Positions 26,401-34,809 are shown, counted from the stretch's first letter. The stretch is 64,000 nucleotides of DNA from Niabella agricola (GCF_021538615.1 NZ_JAJHIZ010000003.1:2480001-2544000); one strand, 5' to 3'. The notes: a model not told the origin generated them from the sequence alone. Made by a program: numbers and translations.

Positions 26401-26865
26401 ATCGATACCGACCTGGAGATCCTGATCCCGGATGATTACGTGGAAAGCATCACCGAACGCCTTTCATTGTACCAGCGCCTGGACAACAGCGAATCGGAGA
26501 CAGAACTGGCGGAAATGTATACTGAATTACAGGACCGTTTTGGGCCAGTTCCAGAGCCGGTAAATGACCTTTTCGAAACCATTAAATGCCGGAAACTGGC
26601 CGTAGACCTGGGCTTTGAGAAAATGACCCTTAAGAACGAAACTCTGCGTTGCCATTTCATCAACCGGCCGGATTCGCCTTATTTTGAAGCGGATGTTTTC
26701 CAGAAGATCATCCAGTATGTACAAACAGGTACCAATAAGGCCCGTTTAAAACAAACCGGGCGGCTGTTTTTGCTGGTAGCCGAACCCATCCCCTCCATGA
26801 AATCGCTCTATGATTTTCTGAAAGACATGCATACCTTTTGTTTGACGGCCGCGGCTGCTTATTGA
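23470..26865 (+). CDS. mfd: Transcription-repair coupling factor
   Basis: This protein of 1131 residues, the normal Mfd length, releases RNA polymerase stalled at DNA lesions and recruits UvrA. Domains in order are a UvrB-homologous N-terminal section (ALRGGILDIYSYGNDKPYRI), the CarD-like RNA polymerase interaction domain (LQPGDFVTHIDHGVGVYSGL), the RecG-like helicase with Walker A GFGKTE at 598-603 and DEEQ at 696-699, the motif QLRGRVGRSNKKAF, and the C-terminal TRCF domain. The ATG at 23470 is chosen because the promoter lies just before it; upstream in-frame codons overlap the divergent gene. Confidence 0.97.
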   Translation: MQTEVLKNFYSDDPRCLQLAKDLSLLQPAQLALSGVHGSASQFIVGACMAQTPALNHLVILNEPEDAAYFQNSLENITGALDIFYFPSSFKTTKNYRLLNASHVMLRTEALTKLAGGGNKKVLVTYADAIFEKVVISSTLAENIIHLKTADPLNVEELLLKLDRYGFQRSDFVYEPGQFALRGGILDIYSYGNDKPYRIELFGNDIDSIRIIDPETQLSERKLLQVSIIPNVDTQFAKEEHVSLFDFLPENTAVWVQDASLCRERLKDNAAELAHFLELQETGNERQEELREDKLIKKNVSSSDFITAQDFETALAARPVVHLEQLPASVTREYAFNTREQPAFNRQFELLIKDLKAHEAKGFALYIFSENPKQLQRLQSIFDDQDASLVFNPVSAAIHLGFTDEDLKILCYTDHEIFQRYHKYRVKQAYNKNKAITLRTLRELQPGDFVTHIDHGVGVYSGLQKMDVNGKTQEAVRIIYKDKDVLYVNINSLHKISKYTGKDGSVPKVNKLGSDAWTRLKEKTKARVKEIAFDLIKLYAQRKAQKGFAHTPDNYLQTELEASFIYEDTPDQSKASADVKKDMESESPMDRLVCGDVGFGKTEIAIRAAFKTCVDGKQAAVLVPTTILAFQHYKTFSDRLKEFPVTVDYLNRFKSAKEKKETLKKLEEGKIDILVGTHGLLGKEVKFKDLGILVIDEEQKFGVAHKEKIKVLRNTVDCLTLTATPIPRTLQFSLMGARDLSIINTPPPNRQPIQTEVLVYNEDAIRDAIYFETERGGQVFFIHNRVAGLSEMATLIQGLCPDLSISYAHGQMEGAKLEEKILDFIDHRYDVLVCTNIVESGVDIPNVNTIIINNAHHFGLSDLHQLRGRVGRSNKKAFCYLLAPPMSTLPADSRKRLQTLEQHSELGSGFQIAMRDLDIRGAGNLLGGEQSGFMAEIGFETYQKILDEAIRELKRTQFKELFKEEISKQDDFVSDCTIDTDLEILIPDDYVESITERLSLYQRLDNSESETELAEMYTELQDRFGPVPEPVNDLFETIKCRKLAVDLGFEKMTLKNETLRCHFINRPDSPYFEADVFQKIIQYVQTGTNKARLKQTGRLFLLVAEPIPSMKSLYDFLKDMHTFCLTAAAAY

Positions 26866-27092
26866 CCTTTCTTTATGTACCGGGCTGCAGGAGCTTCCTT
26901 CAACGATCTTGCGTCGCACAGTTATACTTCCTGTACGCTGTTCAACGGCCTATGTCCCGTTCCTTCGCTCTAAACCTTCCCGGGTGAAAAATAGCTTGCC
27001 ATTATCTTGAGGTAACAGCAGACCGGCCTTTTCTTTCCGGAGCTCCGGTAAATCCCCGGGAAACGGATTTTATGAGATTGCACAAGGTTTAC

Positions 27093-27100
27093 TACTTTTG
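27093..27100 (+). promoter_or_regulatory. -7 promoter element TACTTTTG
   Basis: This is an exact TAnnTTTG match ending 23 bases before the AraC gene start at 27123. Confidence 0.55.
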
Positions 27101-27122
27101 ATATTACCTCCAACTTATATCA

Positions 27123-27911
27123 ATGGTTGAAATAAAAAATTTTAAGGATCTGGCTGAAGCAGAAAAACCCAGGCGTATTATGAAATACATTCTGGTATTT
27201 TGTACATCCGGACAACTTCACCTGAAGGTTGATGAAAAAGACTTCTCATTGAACAAAGGGGAAGTCATAACCATCACCTCGGGCCAGGTACACCAGTTCA
27301 GCCGGATACAGGAATGCTCCGGTTTTGTCCTTGAATTTACACTTGATTTTTTCTGCAAGGATGATAAAGATATTGAACTCATTTTCCATAATGGATTGTT
27401 CTGCCATTTCGCTATGAATGAGATCATTGCTGTTGATACGCCTGTTGTTGAAGAGCAATTAAACCACATACAGACTGAATTGGCGGCACAGCCGTATCAG
27501 TATTTCATTTCCATTCACAGCCGTATAAAACTGATATTGGTGGCCATCAACCGGGCAAAAGTGAATCGGGGCGATGAGATCTGGAAACCGGACGCCCTTT
27601 TCCTGAAGTTTTTAGAAGCTGTCAGAAATAATTTTGAACACAATTATCCCTTGTCACAGTTTGCGGAAATGCTGGGTACAACGGAAATCAAATTAAATGA
27701 ACTGGCCAAACTGCATGCCGGCAAAACGGCACAACATGTGATCTATGGGCTTATTGCTTCGGAAGCAAAGCGGCTGCTGACCTACGAAAACTTATCCGTA
27801 AAAGAAGTTGCCTATAAGCTGGGATTCAATGATCCTTTCTATTTTTCGAACTTTTTCAAAAGGCATACAATGTATGCTCCCAAATTTTACCAGGAGAAGT
27901 ACGCATTGTAA
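27123..27911 (+). CDS. AraC family transcriptional regulator
   Basis: The 262-residue protein has an N-terminal cupin-type sensor domain (residues about 15-100, with the SLNKGEVITITSGQVHQF pattern) and a C-terminal double helix-turn-helix (LSQFAEMLGTTEIKLNELAK and LSVKEVAYKLGFNDPFYFSN). The C-terminus keeps the FFKRHTMYAPKFYQEKY ending of the family. It is followed on the same strand by DoxX and cupin genes, which it probably controls. The effector is unknown. Confidence 0.92.
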   Translation: MVEIKNFKDLAEAEKPRRIMKYILVFCTSGQLHLKVDEKDFSLNKGEVITITSGQVHQFSRIQECSGFVLEFTLDFFCKDDKDIELIFHNGLFCHFAMNEIIAVDTPVVEEQLNHIQTELAAQPYQYFISIHSRIKLILVAINRAKVNRGDEIWKPDALFLKFLEAVRNNFEHNYPLSQFAEMLGTTEIKLNELAKLHAGKTAQHVIYGLIASEAKRLLTYENLSVKEVAYKLGFNDPFYFSNFFKRHTMYAPKFYQEKYAL

Positions 27912-27994
27912 ATATTACATGCTTTTCTGAACATTCTCTATTCCTTCCGGTCCTTTTTCAACGCATCTTTGCGTCTGGATTTATACAAACAGGA

Positions 27995-28411
27995 ATGAAA
28001 AAGTATCAGGAAATCGCCGCCATTTTGCTCCGTCTGTGTTTAGCCGCAGGATTTTTATCCGCCGTAGCCAGCAGGCTTGGGTATTGGGGGCACCATTCAT
28101 CGGGGTGGAGTAATTTTATAATCTATACAGAGCAGGTCAATTCATTTGTTCCCAAGCGTGCAGCCGGCCTCATTGCTGTTGTGAGCACCATAACTGAAAC
28201 AACGCTGGGGCTGCTCCTAATTTTTGGGTATAAGACCCGGTATGCGGCAATTGCCACCGCGCTTTTAACACTTGCATTTGCAATAGCCATGTCTTGGTCA
28301 TTTGGCATAAAAGAGGCATTGGATTACTCGGTATTTGCATTCAGCATGGGGGCATTTTTGCTGGCAACCCTACCACATCATAAATGGAGCATTGACCAAT
28401 TATTAAAATAA
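27995..28411 (+). CDS. DoxX family membrane protein
   Basis: The 138-residue protein has four membrane helices and the DoxX pattern: AAILLRLCLAAGFLSAVAS at the N-terminus, TITETTLGLLLIFGYKTRYA in the middle, and FAFSMGAFLLATL near the end. DoxX-like proteins are small quinone-related or oxidative-stress membrane proteins; the exact function is uncertain. It lies 84 bases after the AraC gene and 8 bases before a cupin gene, in one probable operon. Confidence 0.88.
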   Translation: MKKYQEIAAILLRLCLAAGFLSAVASRLGYWGHHSSGWSNFIIYTEQVNSFVPKRAAGLIAVVSTITETTLGLLLIFGYKTRYAAIATALLTLAFAIAMSWSFGIKEALDYSVFAFSMGAFLLATLPHHKWSIDQLLK

Positions 28412-28418
28412 ATTTTAA

Positions 28419-28775
28419 ATGAAAAGTACAAACATTTCCGATTACATTGTTAGGAACAGTAAGGAATGGCAGCCACTGATTGAAAAGGGCGTTCATTACC
28501 ATGGTATTTCTGTTGTATCGCTGCATTATGATGAAACAAAACAACGGTCTACAACCATACTGCTTAAGTTTGATCCTGGTGCTGCATATCCCTACCACAA
28601 TCATCCCGGAGGAGAAGAAATATATGTATTAAAGGGAGAAGTCATCCTGGAAGATACCACCCTGTATCAGGGCGATTATTTATACACACCTCCCGGCTTC
28701 AAACATTCCGTCACCACAAAAACGGGGTGTATCCTGCTGTTTATTATTCCCGAAGAAGTGGAACTTTTAAACTGA
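28419..28775 (+). CDS. Cupin domain protein
   Basis: The 118-residue single-domain cupin has motif 1 HNHPGGEEIYVLKGEVIL, with the metal-binding His and Glu residues, and motif 2 YLYTPPGFKHSVTTKTG with the second His. This resembles the anti-sigma-like ChrR cupin group and small quercetinase-like cupins. It starts 8 bases after the DoxX gene. Function is probably metal-dependent sensing or oxygenation; no substrate can be assigned. Confidence 0.88.
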   Translation: MKSTNISDYIVRNSKEWQPLIEKGVHYHGISVVSLHYDETKQRSTTILLKFDPGAAYPYHNHPGGEEIYVLKGEVILEDTTLYQGDYLYTPPGFKHSVTTKTGCILLFIIPEEVELLN

Positions 28776-28864
28776 AGCCGCCAGCTTTCCAGGTTGCCGA
28801 AAGAGATACGAAAATCATACATCCGTCCGAAGGCACTGTGGGAGAAATAGCCCCTGGTGCTTTA

Positions 28865-28934
28865 CCTTAATCTTTATATTCCGGAACTCCACGCCACAGG
28901 TCCGGTACTAGAGGGCAATAAGGCCGTTTGATCG
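28865..28934 (-). pseudogene. DUF1080 C-terminal relic; rest of 28776-29380 without gene
   Basis: On the minus strand GLIAL, an internal stop, then YRTCGVEFRNIKIK repeats the end of the DUF1080 lipoprotein at 32359 (GHIALQDWASGVAFRNIKI). The two copies share a 22-base identical stretch at their 3' ends (28865-28886 and 32367-32388). Upstream parts are unrecognisable. The remaining 450 bases to the NmrA gene have broken frames with protein-like pieces but no assignable gene, so this 600-base gap looks like decayed coding DNA. Confidence 0.6.
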
Positions 28935-29380
28935 CCTACCGAATGTACAAATCGTTTAAAATTACTATCAGGGATATGCGGTTCCTTTAATTGTGGAAGG
29001 GCCCATTATCGTAGTATCCGGATCATCGGATGGAATTTCCAGATTTTAATGCGCACCTGGAAGCCGGCGTCTGCACTGCCCGCAGATCACAGTTGTCTTA
29101 AAACCAGCCAGGAACATGCCGGCCCTATCCTGGTATTATCGGAATTGGCTGATCATTCAGTTCCTCCGGTGCAGGAAAAGTGGTGAACAGGTCTGGGTGC
29201 GCGCCATTTCACTGAAAACGCGGTTGGAAAAATCTTTAAAGTACATGACCGTCTTTTCACCGATGAAGCTTTAGCAACCCTTTCTCCCTGATGCGCAGCG
29301 CTTCAAATAATTTCCGGATCAGCAGTTCCGCATTTGACGCTGTCGTCGCTTCGATCTTACTGTTGCATATTGCCAGGGTT

Positions 29381-30277
29381 TTAATTGCTAAACTGATACG
29401 CCATTGCAAACTCTTTAGCAAAATCATTCAAACTGGTTCCGCTAACGGACAATTCTTTGTTTTTATTATAGTCTTCCATAAAGCTGCCGTCACGCAACGC
29501 AATACCGATTTCAACCATATACACGCTGGCCATCTGCTCCGAAAAGCCATTCTCCATCAACGCACCCAAAAGCTGTGCATCCGGAAACGCTACCCATTGT
29601 ACATCCGGTTTGCCCACAGCCTGGCCCAGCAGCTGTGCAATTTCAAAACCGTTTTTTTCATCGCTGACGATGTATTGAATTTGTTTGCCGGTAATGAACC
29701 GCTCATCCAGCGCTTTGAATGCTGCTTCTGCAATATCCTTTGGATGTGTAAGCGGTAAGCGGACAAACCCTCCAAAATTATTCCCCAATATATTCTGGTG
29801 CTTCATCATCGGAATGGCTCCATAAAAATTAGTAAGGAACATGCCCGGGCGTAGGTGCAATACATGTACCTCCTTCAATTTGTTGAGTTGTTGTTCCACA
29901 TAAAAATTAGAGCCGGTTGGACCTAAACCGGTTTCAAGATGTGCGCCGATACTACTCAGGTTAACGGCATACCGAACACCAGTTTCCGCCAGCGCCCGGG
30001 CATATTGTTCGCCCACCCTTTTGATGTACTGCTTCAGATCCGTTGCCTGGAAACTGGGCGGTATCATCAGGTATGCCGCTTCGCTTCCTTCAAATGCCTT
30101 TTTGATAAACCCATAATCTTCAACCGATCCGATCATCGGAACAGCTCCCAGTTGCTGAATCGTCTCCGCCCTTGCAGGGTCAGAGCTCACCACCGCCACT
30201 TCGTGTTTGGCTGCTACCAGTTTTTCAATGAGCACCCGGCTAATGTTTCCTAAAGATCCTGTTACTGTTACTTTCAT
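29381..30277 (-). CDS. NmrA-like NAD(P)-binding protein
   Basis: The 298-residue protein has an N-terminal Rossmann motif in variant form (VTVTGSLGNISRVLIEKL) and the NmrA/atypical SDR body, with AAYLMIPPSF, YAVNLSSIGAH and the LRPGMFLTNFYGAIPMM block. Family members act as NAD(P)H sensors or quinone/azo reductase-like enzymes. It is divergent from an HxlR regulator at 30358, a very common arrangement in which the regulator senses electrophiles. An exact minus-strand -7 element lies at 30310-30303. Confidence 0.9.
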   Translation of the reverse strand: MKVTVTGSLGNISRVLIEKLVAAKHEVAVVSSDPARAETIQQLGAVPMIGSVEDYGFIKKAFEGSEAAYLMIPPSFQATDLKQYIKRVGEQYARALAETGVRYAVNLSSIGAHLETGLGPTGSNFYVEQQLNKLKEVHVLHLRPGMFLTNFYGAIPMMKHQNILGNNFGGFVRLPLTHPKDIAEAAFKALDERFITGKQIQYIVSDEKNGFEIAQLLGQAVGKPDVQWVAFPDAQLLGALMENGFSEQMASVYMVEIGIALRDGSFMEDYNKNKELSVSGTSLNDFAKEFAMAYQFSN

Positions 30278-30302
30278 TTTTTACTGTTTTAAATTGTTTG
30301 CA

Positions 30303-30310
30303 CAAAAGTA
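30303..30310 (-). promoter_or_regulatory. -7 element TACTTTTG of the NmrA gene
   Basis: On the minus strand TACTTTTG ends 26 bases before the NmrA start. On the plus strand TACTTTTA at 30321-30328 is a one-mismatch element for the HxlR gene, so the two promoters overlap in an 80-base divergent region, and TACTTAC occurs twice there. Confidence 0.55.
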
Positions 30311-30357
30311 GATTTATACTTACTTTTATGGAAGTACTTACCCAATAGTATGTATAT

Positions 30358-30756
30358 ATGACAGCGATAAAAGCAACTTCAGTAATACAGGAAAATAAGA
30401 GCAATGCCTTTGTTGCCTGCCCTGTAACCTTTGTAATGGAACGTATCGGCGGATACTGGAAGCCCATTATTTTATTTAATTTACTCACCGGCACCAAACG
30501 ATACAGCGAACTGAAACGGTCGATTCCGTCCATCACGGAAAAAGTATTGATACAACACCTGAAACAGCTGGAAACAGACGGCCTGATCATAAGAACCTCA
30601 AAACCGGTGATACCACCCTATGTAACCTATGCACTTTCAAAACAGGGCAAAGCATTAAGACCGGTGTTGTACGCCATGGCGGAGTGGGCCGTAAGCAATG
30701 GCGGAAGACAATCGAAACAATTTCAAAAACAGATGGCGGACTTTCCCAAAGCCTAA
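30358..30756 (+). CDS. HxlR family transcriptional regulator
   Basis: This is a 132-residue winged-helix protein of the HxlR type: CPVTFVMERIGGYWKPIILF, LTGTKRYSELKRSIPSITEK and LIQHLKQLETDGLIIRTSK. Cys21 is at the position used by redox or quinone sensing members such as YodB and HypR. It is divergent from the NmrA gene, which it probably represses until an electrophile or oxidant modifies the Cys. The start ATG at 30358 fits the spacing of the near-consensus promoter. Confidence 0.93.
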   Translation: MTAIKATSVIQENKSNAFVACPVTFVMERIGGYWKPIILFNLLTGTKRYSELKRSIPSITEKVLIQHLKQLETDGLIIRTSKPVIPPYVTYALSKQGKALRPVLYAMAEWAVSNGGRQSKQFQKQMADFPKA

Positions 30757-31016
30757 ACCGGCGCCCAAAAACGTTACGGCGCTTACTCTTCGGAGTCAAA
30801 ATTGTGACAAGAAGCTGCGGCCGGAAGCCTCCGCACAACAACTCCGGACACGCTCAACAGGAGATACCCTAAATTGGGTATATCTGCACCATTACAATCA
30901 TTTTTTGTTAGATTCGGTTAGCAGATCCGGCGTATCGTAATGATTTGCCTGTTTAAGCTGTTCTGTACCGGATCTGCGGCAATAATAGATCCCGGTTATT
31001 GAAAAATCTTTGCAAC

Positions 31017-31475
31017 ATGGATACTTCAATTCCCCGTATACCGCCTCCCGTTTATTTTCTTTTATCGCTGATTGCGATGCTCCTGCTGCATACATATTTG
31101 CCGGTCGCATACTGGTTACATGCACCCTGGAAATACCTGGGCATCATCATACTGGTGGGCGGCTTTGCGCTGAGCGCCGGAAGTGCGATTTTGTTCCGGA
31201 AGTCGGGCACCCATCTCCGGCCGGGCGCCCGCGCAACATTCGTTGTAATCCGGGGTCCGTTCCGGTATACCAGGAACCCGATGTATTCAGGTCTTGTTAT
31301 CATGCTTATGGGTCTCGCCATTCTTTTAGGCACCGTTTCGCCGCTGTTTGTGATTCCGCTGTTTTTTCTCTTCCTGCATACGCAATTTGTACTCAGGGAG
31401 GAAAAATGGATGGAGCAATGGTTTGGCGAAACCTATTTGAAATATAAGAACAATACTCCCAGGTGGTTTATATAG
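31017..31475 (+). CDS. Isoprenylcysteine carboxyl methyltransferase-like membrane protein
   Basis: The 152-residue protein has about four membrane helices and the ICMT/PEMT signature RGPFRYTRNPMYSGLV near residues 82-97, with REEKWMEQWFGETYLKYKNN at the C-terminus. These integral membrane enzymes use S-adenosylmethionine; bacterial substrates are mostly unknown. I use the ATG at 31017 instead of the TTG at 30999. AATCTTTG at 31005-31012 is one base from the -7 consensus and would give an almost leaderless transcript. A cytosolic methyltransferase gene follows. Confidence 0.88.
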   Translation: MDTSIPRIPPPVYFLLSLIAMLLLHTYLPVAYWLHAPWKYLGIIILVGGFALSAGSAILFRKSGTHLRPGARATFVVIRGPFRYTRNPMYSGLVIMLMGLAILLGTVSPLFVIPLFFLFLHTQFVLREEKWMEQWFGETYLKYKNNTPRWFI

Positions 31476-31518
31476 TGGGCTGTATGATTTTTTAATTTTT
31501 CAGCTTTAAATAAAAACA

Positions 31519-32331
31519 ATGAATCCGAATAAAGCTTTATGGGAAAAGGGCGATTTCACCCGCATTGCAGCAACCATGCGTAAAAGCGGGGAAGATCTGG
31601 CATCCAGGATGGGTGTTGCCAGGGGCATGAAGGTACTGGACCTGGGGGGCGGCGATGGCACCACGGCCATACCGCTGGCCAGGACGGGGGCCAATGTAAC
31701 CGTTATTGATATTGCAGCCAACCTGGTTCAGGCCGGTAATACCCGCGCAAAAGAAGAAAGTCTTACAAACTGCGTGTTCCGGGAAGGAGATGCCACGGAT
31801 TTAAGCGATGTGCCCGACGCTTCGTTTGATACCACCGTAAGCATATTCGGGGCTATGTTTGCCCCCAGGCCTTTTGAGGTAGCCAAAGAAATGGTACGCG
31901 TCACAAAACCCGGCGGAAAAATCATCATGGGCAATTGGATACCCGGAGACCCTACATTAGTGGCGCAACTGTTAAAAATCAGTTCGGCCTACACGCCGCC
32001 ACCGCCGGAGGGCTTTATCAGCCCAGTGACCTGGGGCCTTGAGGATCACATTATCGATCGTTTTGGACAGGCAGGTATTCCCAGGCAACAAATCAGTTTC
32101 AGCAGGGAACCCTGGACTTTTAGCGCCCCCTTTAGTCCCATTGAATTTGTTGCGGTGTTCCGGGATTTTTATGGCCCCACGATGAATGCCTTTGAAGCAG
32201 CGGAAAAAAGCAACCGGTCTGCGGAACTGCAGCGGGAACTGGAGGAGCTGTTTACCGCTCAAAACAAAAGCGGAACGTCAGATCAAACGGCAATCACCGC
32301 TACCTATCTGCTGGTAACGGTAAAGCGCTGA
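31519..32331 (+). CDS. Class I SAM-dependent methyltransferase
   Basis: The 270-residue protein has motif I VLDLGGGDGTTAIPLA, the acidic VIDIAANLVQAG, the REGDATDLSDVPDASFDTTV block and VTKPGGKIIMGNW. The organisation resembles methyltransferases of the UbiE/Methyltransf_11 group. The acceptor is unknown. It begins 44 bases after the ICMT-like gene on the same strand and converges with a DUF1080 gene. The two neighbouring methyltransferases may act in one unit. Confidence 0.9.
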   Translation: MNPNKALWEKGDFTRIAATMRKSGEDLASRMGVARGMKVLDLGGGDGTTAIPLARTGANVTVIDIAANLVQAGNTRAKEESLTNCVFREGDATDLSDVPDASFDTTVSIFGAMFAPRPFEVAKEMVRVTKPGGKIIMGNWIPGDPTLVAQLLKISSAYTPPPPEGFISPVTWGLEDHIIDRFGQAGIPRQQISFSREPWTFSAPFSPIEFVAVFRDFYGPTMNAFEAAEKSNRSAELQRELEELFTAQNKSGTSDQTAITATYLLVTVKR

Positions 32332-32358
32332 TACCGCAGCCCCACCGGTAAGCAGCAG

Positions 32359-33081
32359 CTATAGTTCCTTAATCTTTATATTCCGGAATGCCACACCGCT
32401 GGCCCAGTCCTGCAGGGCAATATGGCCGCTGGTATGCTTCCCGAATTCGGGGAAATTTTTAAAATGGGTACGTTTGACGGAATCCTGCCAGGAAGGAGTC
32501 GTAAAATCTTCCTGCACGGTTAATACCCCGTTCAGATAAAATTCTACTTTCCCATTTACCTGTTTAATACGGGACTGGTTCCATGCACCCGCCGGCCGGG
32601 CTACCGCAGGATTCTTTTGTGCATCCAGTGCAAAAAGGGCCCCGGCTTTTTTAACCGGATGGGCATTGTCTGCATGTGCAGGGTCCAGCAGTTGATACTC
32701 GGGACCGGAAGCCCAGGCGGTGGTCAGATCCGGGCGCTCCTGCACATTGATAAATACCCCGCTGTTCCCGTTTTTTGACAGTTTCCATTCAAACTGCAAA
32801 TCGAAATTGGTATAGGCTTTATCAGATACCAGGTCGTTGACTTCTGTTTTATTAACCGTATCCACGGCCAGTGCTCCATCCCTGGCGATCCAGCCCGCGG
32901 TGGTGTTCTTTTTGTTATACAGATGCCAGCCGGCGGCAGAAGTTCCGTCAAACAGCAAGGTCCAGCCCTGTGCTTTTTCTTCCTTTGTTAACCGGTTATC
33001 CGTTTGGGTATCTGTACAGGCAGCCGTCAGCAGGAGTATACCGCAAAACAGAAACAGGCAGGGAGTTATATGTTGGGGCAT
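32359..33081 (-). CDS. DUF1080 lipoprotein (3-keto-disaccharide hydrolase fold)
   Basis: Starting at the ATG at 33081, or at 33087 two codons earlier, the protein has about 240 residues with a lipobox LTAAC near residue 21. The mature part is a DUF1080 laminin-G-like sandwich: GWTLLFDGTSAAGWHLYNKK, FDLQFEWKLSKNGNSGVFIN, and the end GHIALQDWASGVAFRNIKI. The family includes 3-keto-glycoside hydrolases and carbohydrate-binding proteins, exported in Bacteroidota. A longer frame to 33198 lacks a signal at its start and is rejected. A relic of a second copy lies at 28865. Confidence 0.9.
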   Translation of the reverse strand: MPQHITPCLFLFCGILLLTAACTDTQTDNRLTKEEKAQGWTLLFDGTSAAGWHLYNKKNTTAGWIARDGALAVDTVNKTEVNDLVSDKAYTNFDLQFEWKLSKNGNSGVFINVQERPDLTTAWASGPEYQLLDPAHADNAHPVKKAGALFALDAQKNPAVARPAGAWNQSRIKQVNGKVEFYLNGVLTVQEDFTTPSWQDSVKRTHFKNFPEFGKHTSGHIALQDWASGVAFRNIKIKEL

Positions 33082-33231
33082 AATCATTCGTTTTATTGAG
33101 CGTGATACTTGATTTTCGGATGCAACAATCCTGTTTTTAGCAGGGAGTAGCTGTTCTGCGTTCCTCCGGGCCCTGCCGCAAGAAGCAGCAACCATCACCT
33201 ATGGAGCAACGCAACTAATTGCCGGTGATAC

Positions 33232-33618
33232 CTAGTGTTCCGGATAGGCATCTCCCTTATGACAGGTATTACAGGTAACGGTATTTAAATAGGCCGGGTG
33301 GATCACCGAATCGGTACGAAAATAATTTTTATTGATGTCAATTGTCATCCGCAGCATGTTCCGGGCCACCTCTTTGGCGGGGTTTTCGTCCGAAGCAAAA
33401 TCCAGCCGGTCCGAATCCTTTCTTTTAGCATGGCAAAAATTGCATTTTACTCCCAATGCCTTATTATAAGATTCCATAATGCTATCCAGGCGCTCATGCG
33501 TAATATCCTGGGGCAGCACTTTCAGGTTATGCGGCGGGCGGTACAACGAATACGAGGAGCCTGCCATAATTATTAAAAGAATCAACGTAAATGCGATGGA
33601 GATCTTTTTATATCTCAT
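33232..33618 (-). CDS. Small diheme c-type cytochrome
   Basis: From the ATG at 33618 the protein has 128 residues with an N-terminal membrane anchor or signal (residues 5-25) and two heme-binding CxxCH motifs: CNFCH at 59-63 and CNTCH at 116-120. The arrangement ALGVKCNFCHAK, MLRMTIDINKNYF, TVTCNTCHKG resembles the photosynthetic reaction-centre cytochrome subunit family, which occurs in many non-phototrophic Bacteroidota. It should be a periplasmic electron carrier. It lies upstream of the DUF1080 gene in the same direction, 150 bases apart. Confidence 0.9.
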   Translation of the reverse strand: MRYKKISIAFTLILLIIMAGSSYSLYRPPHNLKVLPQDITHERLDSIMESYNKALGVKCNFCHAKRKDSDRLDFASDENPAKEVARNMLRMTIDINKNYFRTDSVIHPAYLNTVTCNTCHKGDAYPEH

Positions 33619-33757
33619 AAAAAATAAGTTTTTACAAATAAATGACAACTTCCCGCAATTTAGGAAAAATCAACAGAAACAAGGGTTTGAGTGCAGCTGC
33701 AGGCATAAACAGCCGTTCGTTACTGGTATAAGAATCGTTCCAATCCCCCAGAATGAT

Positions 33758-33765
33758 TAACTTTG
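33758..33765 (+). promoter_or_regulatory. -7 promoter element TAACTTTG of the korB-like gene
   Basis: This is an exact TAnnTTTG match 19 bases before the ATG at 33784. It excludes the in-frame upstream codon at 33763, which lies inside the promoter. Confidence 0.65.
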
Positions 33766-33783
33766 CAGCCTATTTTTAAGATC

Positions 33784-34809
33784 ATGTCCGAAGTTTTAAC
33801 TCCCGCCTTAACAGCCAAGGATTTTGCAACCGACCAGGAAGTACGCTGGTGTCCAGGCTGTGGCGATTATTCTATATTAGCACAGGTGCAACGTGTAATG
33901 CCGGGTTTGGGTATTCCCAAAGAAAATATTGTGTTCATCTCCGGTATCGGGTGCAGCAGCCGTTTTCCCTATTATATGAACACATATGGCATGCACTCGA
34001 TCCATGGCCGCGCCACAGCTATTGCATCCGGGCTTAAAGCTGCACGCCCGGAACTCAGTATCTGGATTGTTACCGGCGATGGAGACGGCCTCAGCATCGG
34101 CGGTAACCATACCATCCATTTGTTACGGAGAAATTTCGACGTAAATGTATTGCTGTTCAACAACCAGATCTATGGATTGACCAAGGGACAGTACTCTCCT
34201 ACCTCAGAAGAAAACAAGATTACCAAATCGACACCCTTTGGCAGCATCGATCATCCGTTTAATCCCCTGGCCCTGGCCTTGGGAGCCGACGCCAGTTTTG
34301 TAGCACGTACCATGGACCGTGATCCCAAACACCTGCAGGCCATGCTGATACGCACGCACCAGCATAAAGGTGCTTCCTTCCTGGAAATTTACCAGAACTG
34401 TAATATCTTCAACGACGGTGCTTTTGAAGTGTTTACAGAAAAAGGTTCCAAGGCAGAAGAAACCATCTTTGTAGAGCATGGAAAACCCCTGGTCTTTGGT
34501 GCAGAAGGAAAAAAAGGAATCCGGCTGGATGGGTTTAAACCACAGGTGGTTACCCTGGGTGAAGAATACAGCGCAGATGATTTGTGGATACACGACGAAA
34601 AAGACATTTTTAAAGCACAACTGCTCACCCGTATTTTCGACAACCCGGCACTGGAAGGGCACCTGCCCCGGCCATTTGGCGTGTTCTATGAAACAGATCG
34701 GCCCTGTTATGAAGAAATGATGGCCCTGCAGCTGGAAGATGCCAAAGCACGCAAGGCACCCGACCTGGATGCACTGTTGCGCGGCAGGGAAGTTTGGACA
34801 ATACAGTAA
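33784..34809 (+). CDS. korB: 2-oxoacid:ferredoxin oxidoreductase, beta subunit
   Basis: The 341-residue protein is the thiamine-diphosphate subunit of a 2-oxoacid:ferredoxin oxidoreductase. Cys23 and Cys26 (WCPGCGDY), Cys57 (GIGCSSR) and Cys206 (EIYQNCNIFND) are the four iron-sulfur ligands; GDGDGLSIGGNH at 98-109 binds TPP-Mg. It oxidatively decarboxylates 2-oxoglutarate or a similar acid to the CoA ester while reducing ferredoxin. In most Bacteroidota the alpha subunit gene directly precedes it, but here it has its own promoter and no alpha gene is present in the neighbourhood. Confidence 0.93.
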   Translation: MSEVLTPALTAKDFATDQEVRWCPGCGDYSILAQVQRVMPGLGIPKENIVFISGIGCSSRFPYYMNTYGMHSIHGRATAIASGLKAARPELSIWIVTGDGDGLSIGGNHTIHLLRRNFDVNVLLFNNQIYGLTKGQYSPTSEENKITKSTPFGSIDHPFNPLALALGADASFVARTMDRDPKHLQAMLIRTHQHKGASFLEIYQNCNIFNDGAFEVFTEKGSKAEETIFVEHGKPLVFGAEGKKGIRLDGFKPQVVTLGEEYSADDLWIHDEKDIFKAQLLTRIFDNPALEGHLPRPFGVFYETDRPCYEEMMALQLEDAKARKAPDLDALLRGREVWTIQ

